Below, in pieces: positions 42,724 to 44,096 of a DNA stretch of 44,096 bases. The translations under genes were made by a program, and so were the position numbers. The first letter of the stretch is position 1, and each line of letters starts with the position of its first letter. The stretch is from an uncultured archaeon (GTDB lineage Archaea; Halobacteriota; Halobacteria; Halobacteriales; Haloferacaceae), in assembly GCA_937138675.1 (NCBI GenBank), contig CAKZPG010000083.1, positions 1-44,096 of the forward strand, written 5' to 3'. The notes under the pieces were generated by a model. That model saw nothing but the letters and a program-made list of their open reading frames with translations. It was not told the DNA's origin and ran no database searches.

Positions 42724-43956
42724 ATGCTCTCGCTCTCCGACGTCAAGGCGGCCCGCGACCGGGCCACAGACGTCGTGCGACACACGCCGCTCGAGTACTC
42801 GCCGGGGTTCTCCGAGCGCACGGGGGCCGAGGTCCACCTGAAACTCGAACAGTTCCAGCGCACGGGCGCGTTCAAGATTCGGGGCGCACTCAACCGGATT
42901 AAGACCCTCTCGGAGGACGAACAGACGGCAGGCGTGGTGACCGCGAGCGCCGGTAATCACGCACAGGGCGTTGCACTCGCGGCGACACGCACCGGGGTCG
43001 ACGCGACGATCGTGATGCCCGAACACGCGCCCATCTCGAAGGTGCAGGCGACCGAGGGCTACGGCGGCGACGTCGTCCTCCACGGCGAGGACTACGACGA
43101 TGCGGCCGACCGGGCCCACCAGATAGAGGCAGAGGAGGGGTTGACCTACGTCCACGCGTTCGACGACGAGGCCGTGATGGCCGGGCAAGGAACGATCGGC
43201 CTCGAGATAATTGAGGACTGCCCCGACGTCGACACCGTTGTCGTCCCCATCGGTGGCGGCGGCCTAATCTCCGGCATCGCGACCGCCGTAAAGGGACTTG
43301 CCCCCGACGTGCGGGTTATCGGTGTTCAGGCGAAGGGGGCCGCGAGCGTTCGCCGGTCGCTCTCGCAGGGGATAATCTACGAACGCGACCACGTCGAGAC
43401 GATCGCCGACGGGATCGCAACCCGGCGGGTGGGCGACCACACCTTCGACGTGATTCACGAACGGGTCGACGAGGTGGTGGAGGTGGACGACGAGCAGACC
43501 GCCGTTGCCCTCACCGCGCTCCTCGAGCGTGAGAAGGCGCTGGTGGAGGGCGCGGGCGCCGTTGCCCTCGCCGCGTTGCTGGACGAAGAGTTCGATTACC
43601 GCGAGAACGAGGTGATCGTGCCCGCGCTCTGTGGCGGCAACATCGACCTGAACGTCCTCACGACCGTCGTTCTGCGGGGGATGATCGCGACCGGCCGGTA
43701 TCTCAAGATCGAGACGGTAATGAAAGACCGCCCGGGCGCGCTTCGGGAACTGTCCTCGATCATCGCCGACCAGGGCGCGAACATCACTGCGTTCCACCAC
43801 GACCGGACTGCTCGGGACGTTGCCATGCGGGATGCGCGGGTTGAAGTCGAACTCGAGACGCGTGGCCCGGAACACGTCGAGCGACTGCTTGGCGCGCTGG
43901 CGACGCGGGGCTACGACGTCGAGGTGCTGACCCACGAGGCCGGCGAGGTCCTCTAG
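42724..43956 (+). CDS. ilvA: Threonine ammonia-lyase (threonine dehydratase)
   Basis: A 410-residue PLP enzyme with a C-terminal ACT domain. The PLP lysine is K51 in TGAFKIRGA; SAGNHAQG and IGGGGLISG are the phosphate and substrate loops. Residues 330-410 form the ACT domain (KIETVMKDRPGALRELS). It turns threonine into 2-oxobutanoate, the first step toward isoleucine, and the ACT domain suggests amino-acid feedback. The ATG at 42724 is chosen over a TTG four codons upstream. Confidence 0.92.
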   Translation: MLSLSDVKAARDRATDVVRHTPLEYSPGFSERTGAEVHLKLEQFQRTGAFKIRGALNRIKTLSEDEQTAGVVTASAGNHAQGVALAATRTGVDATIVMPEHAPISKVQATEGYGGDVVLHGEDYDDAADRAHQIEAEEGLTYVHAFDDEAVMAGQGTIGLEIIEDCPDVDTVVVPIGGGGLISGIATAVKGLAPDVRVIGVQAKGAASVRRSLSQGIIYERDHVETIADGIATRRVGDHTFDVIHERVDEVVEVDDEQTAVALTALLEREKALVEGAGAVALAALLDEEFDYRENEVIVPALCGGNIDLNVLTTVVLRGMIATGRYLKIETVMKDRPGALRELSSIIADQGANITAFHHDRTARDVAMRDARVEVELETRGPEHVERLLGALATRGYDVEVLTHEAGEVL

Positions 43957-44014
43957 TCCGCGACGGCCGCCTTATCCGACGCGTGACAGTCCGCAGACGA
44001 CGCGGCCGTTGACA

Positions 44015-44052
44015 TCAACCCCGCGCTGAAGCGCGAGGATTCCAACGTGGGA
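44015..44052 (-). mobile_element. Possible right end of an IS200/IS605 (IS1341-type) element, minus orientation
   Basis: On the minus strand this reads GGAATCCTCGCGCTTCAGCG followed by CGGGGTTGATGTCAA. GGAATCCTCG, a small hairpin (CGCGC-TTCA-GCGCG, 44022-44035) and a GATGTCAA tail are the usual pattern at the 3' end of many haloarchaeal tnpB elements. The transposase gene would lie beyond 44096 on the minus strand. It faces the other way from the similar end at 33-75. The resemblance is from memory. Confidence 0.45.
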
Positions 44053-44096
44053 CAGCGGGCCGGTCCCGTCTTCCCGCTGGCAACGTCTCGCCTGCC

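Overview
The window is haloarchaeal chromosomal or megaplasmid DNA. GC is high throughout, the proteins are strongly acidic, GTG starts are frequent, many genes sit about 25-28 nt behind TATA-like boxes with little or no leader, and several families are archaeal or haloarchaeal: CarS, TiaS, archaeal adenylate kinase, a TFB-like factor, Tat lipoproteins and DUF5789. No rRNA, tRNA or CRISPR array was found.

Layout. (1) 1-8.7 kb is an accessory region. A hairpin like the right end of an IS200/IS605 (IS1341-type) element lies at the extreme left. It is followed by a small winged-helix protein, a shortened TFB-like factor, and four co-oriented genes that look like the core of an archaeal type IV secretion or conjugation machine: a VirB2-like pilin candidate, a VirB6-like membrane protein, a VirB3-like/VirB4-N protein and a VirB4 ATPase. 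Next come a secreted metallo-beta-lactamase/lamin-tail lipoprotein and a DUF3006 protein whose start overlaps its stop. (2) 8.7-16 kb mixes small conserved genes with broken ones: a PQQ-propeller fragment with two in-frame stops and a DUF7847-like membrane protein with a frameshift in a C run. A PAP2 phosphatase, an MBL exonuclease, a cupredoxin lipoprotein and a 49-residue DUF1289 protein follow. (3) 16-23 kb carries a FetAB-like ABC pair, an ethylbenzene-dehydrogenase-like heme protein, the ATP-dependent DNA ligase and an ABC exporter. (4) 23-25.2 kb is small-gene territory with hairpins, a DUF5789-adk operon whose third gene has an early stop, and a frameshifted short gene. (5) 25.2-44 kb is mostly core metabolism: flavin oxidoreductase, carS, pyrE, a GfcR-type regulator, purine permease, arylsulfotransferase-like protein, glutaredoxin, COG1395 regulator, tiaS, pdxST, threonine synthase-like enzyme, aspartoacylase-like enzyme, a PhoU/TrkA-C protein, citrate synthase and threonine ammonia-lyase. 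It also holds a heavily decayed sensor kinase and a 36-bp tandem repeat. A second IS605-like end, inverted relative to the first, is at the right edge.

The most notable system is the 0.9-8.7 kb block. It combines a reduced transcription factor, a compact transfer-like apparatus and a secreted nuclease-like protein with a DUF3006 partner. No relaxase, coupling ATPase or integrase is visible, so it is either the edge of a larger element or a non-canonical machine. All family assignments come from reading the translated sequence; no database search was run.
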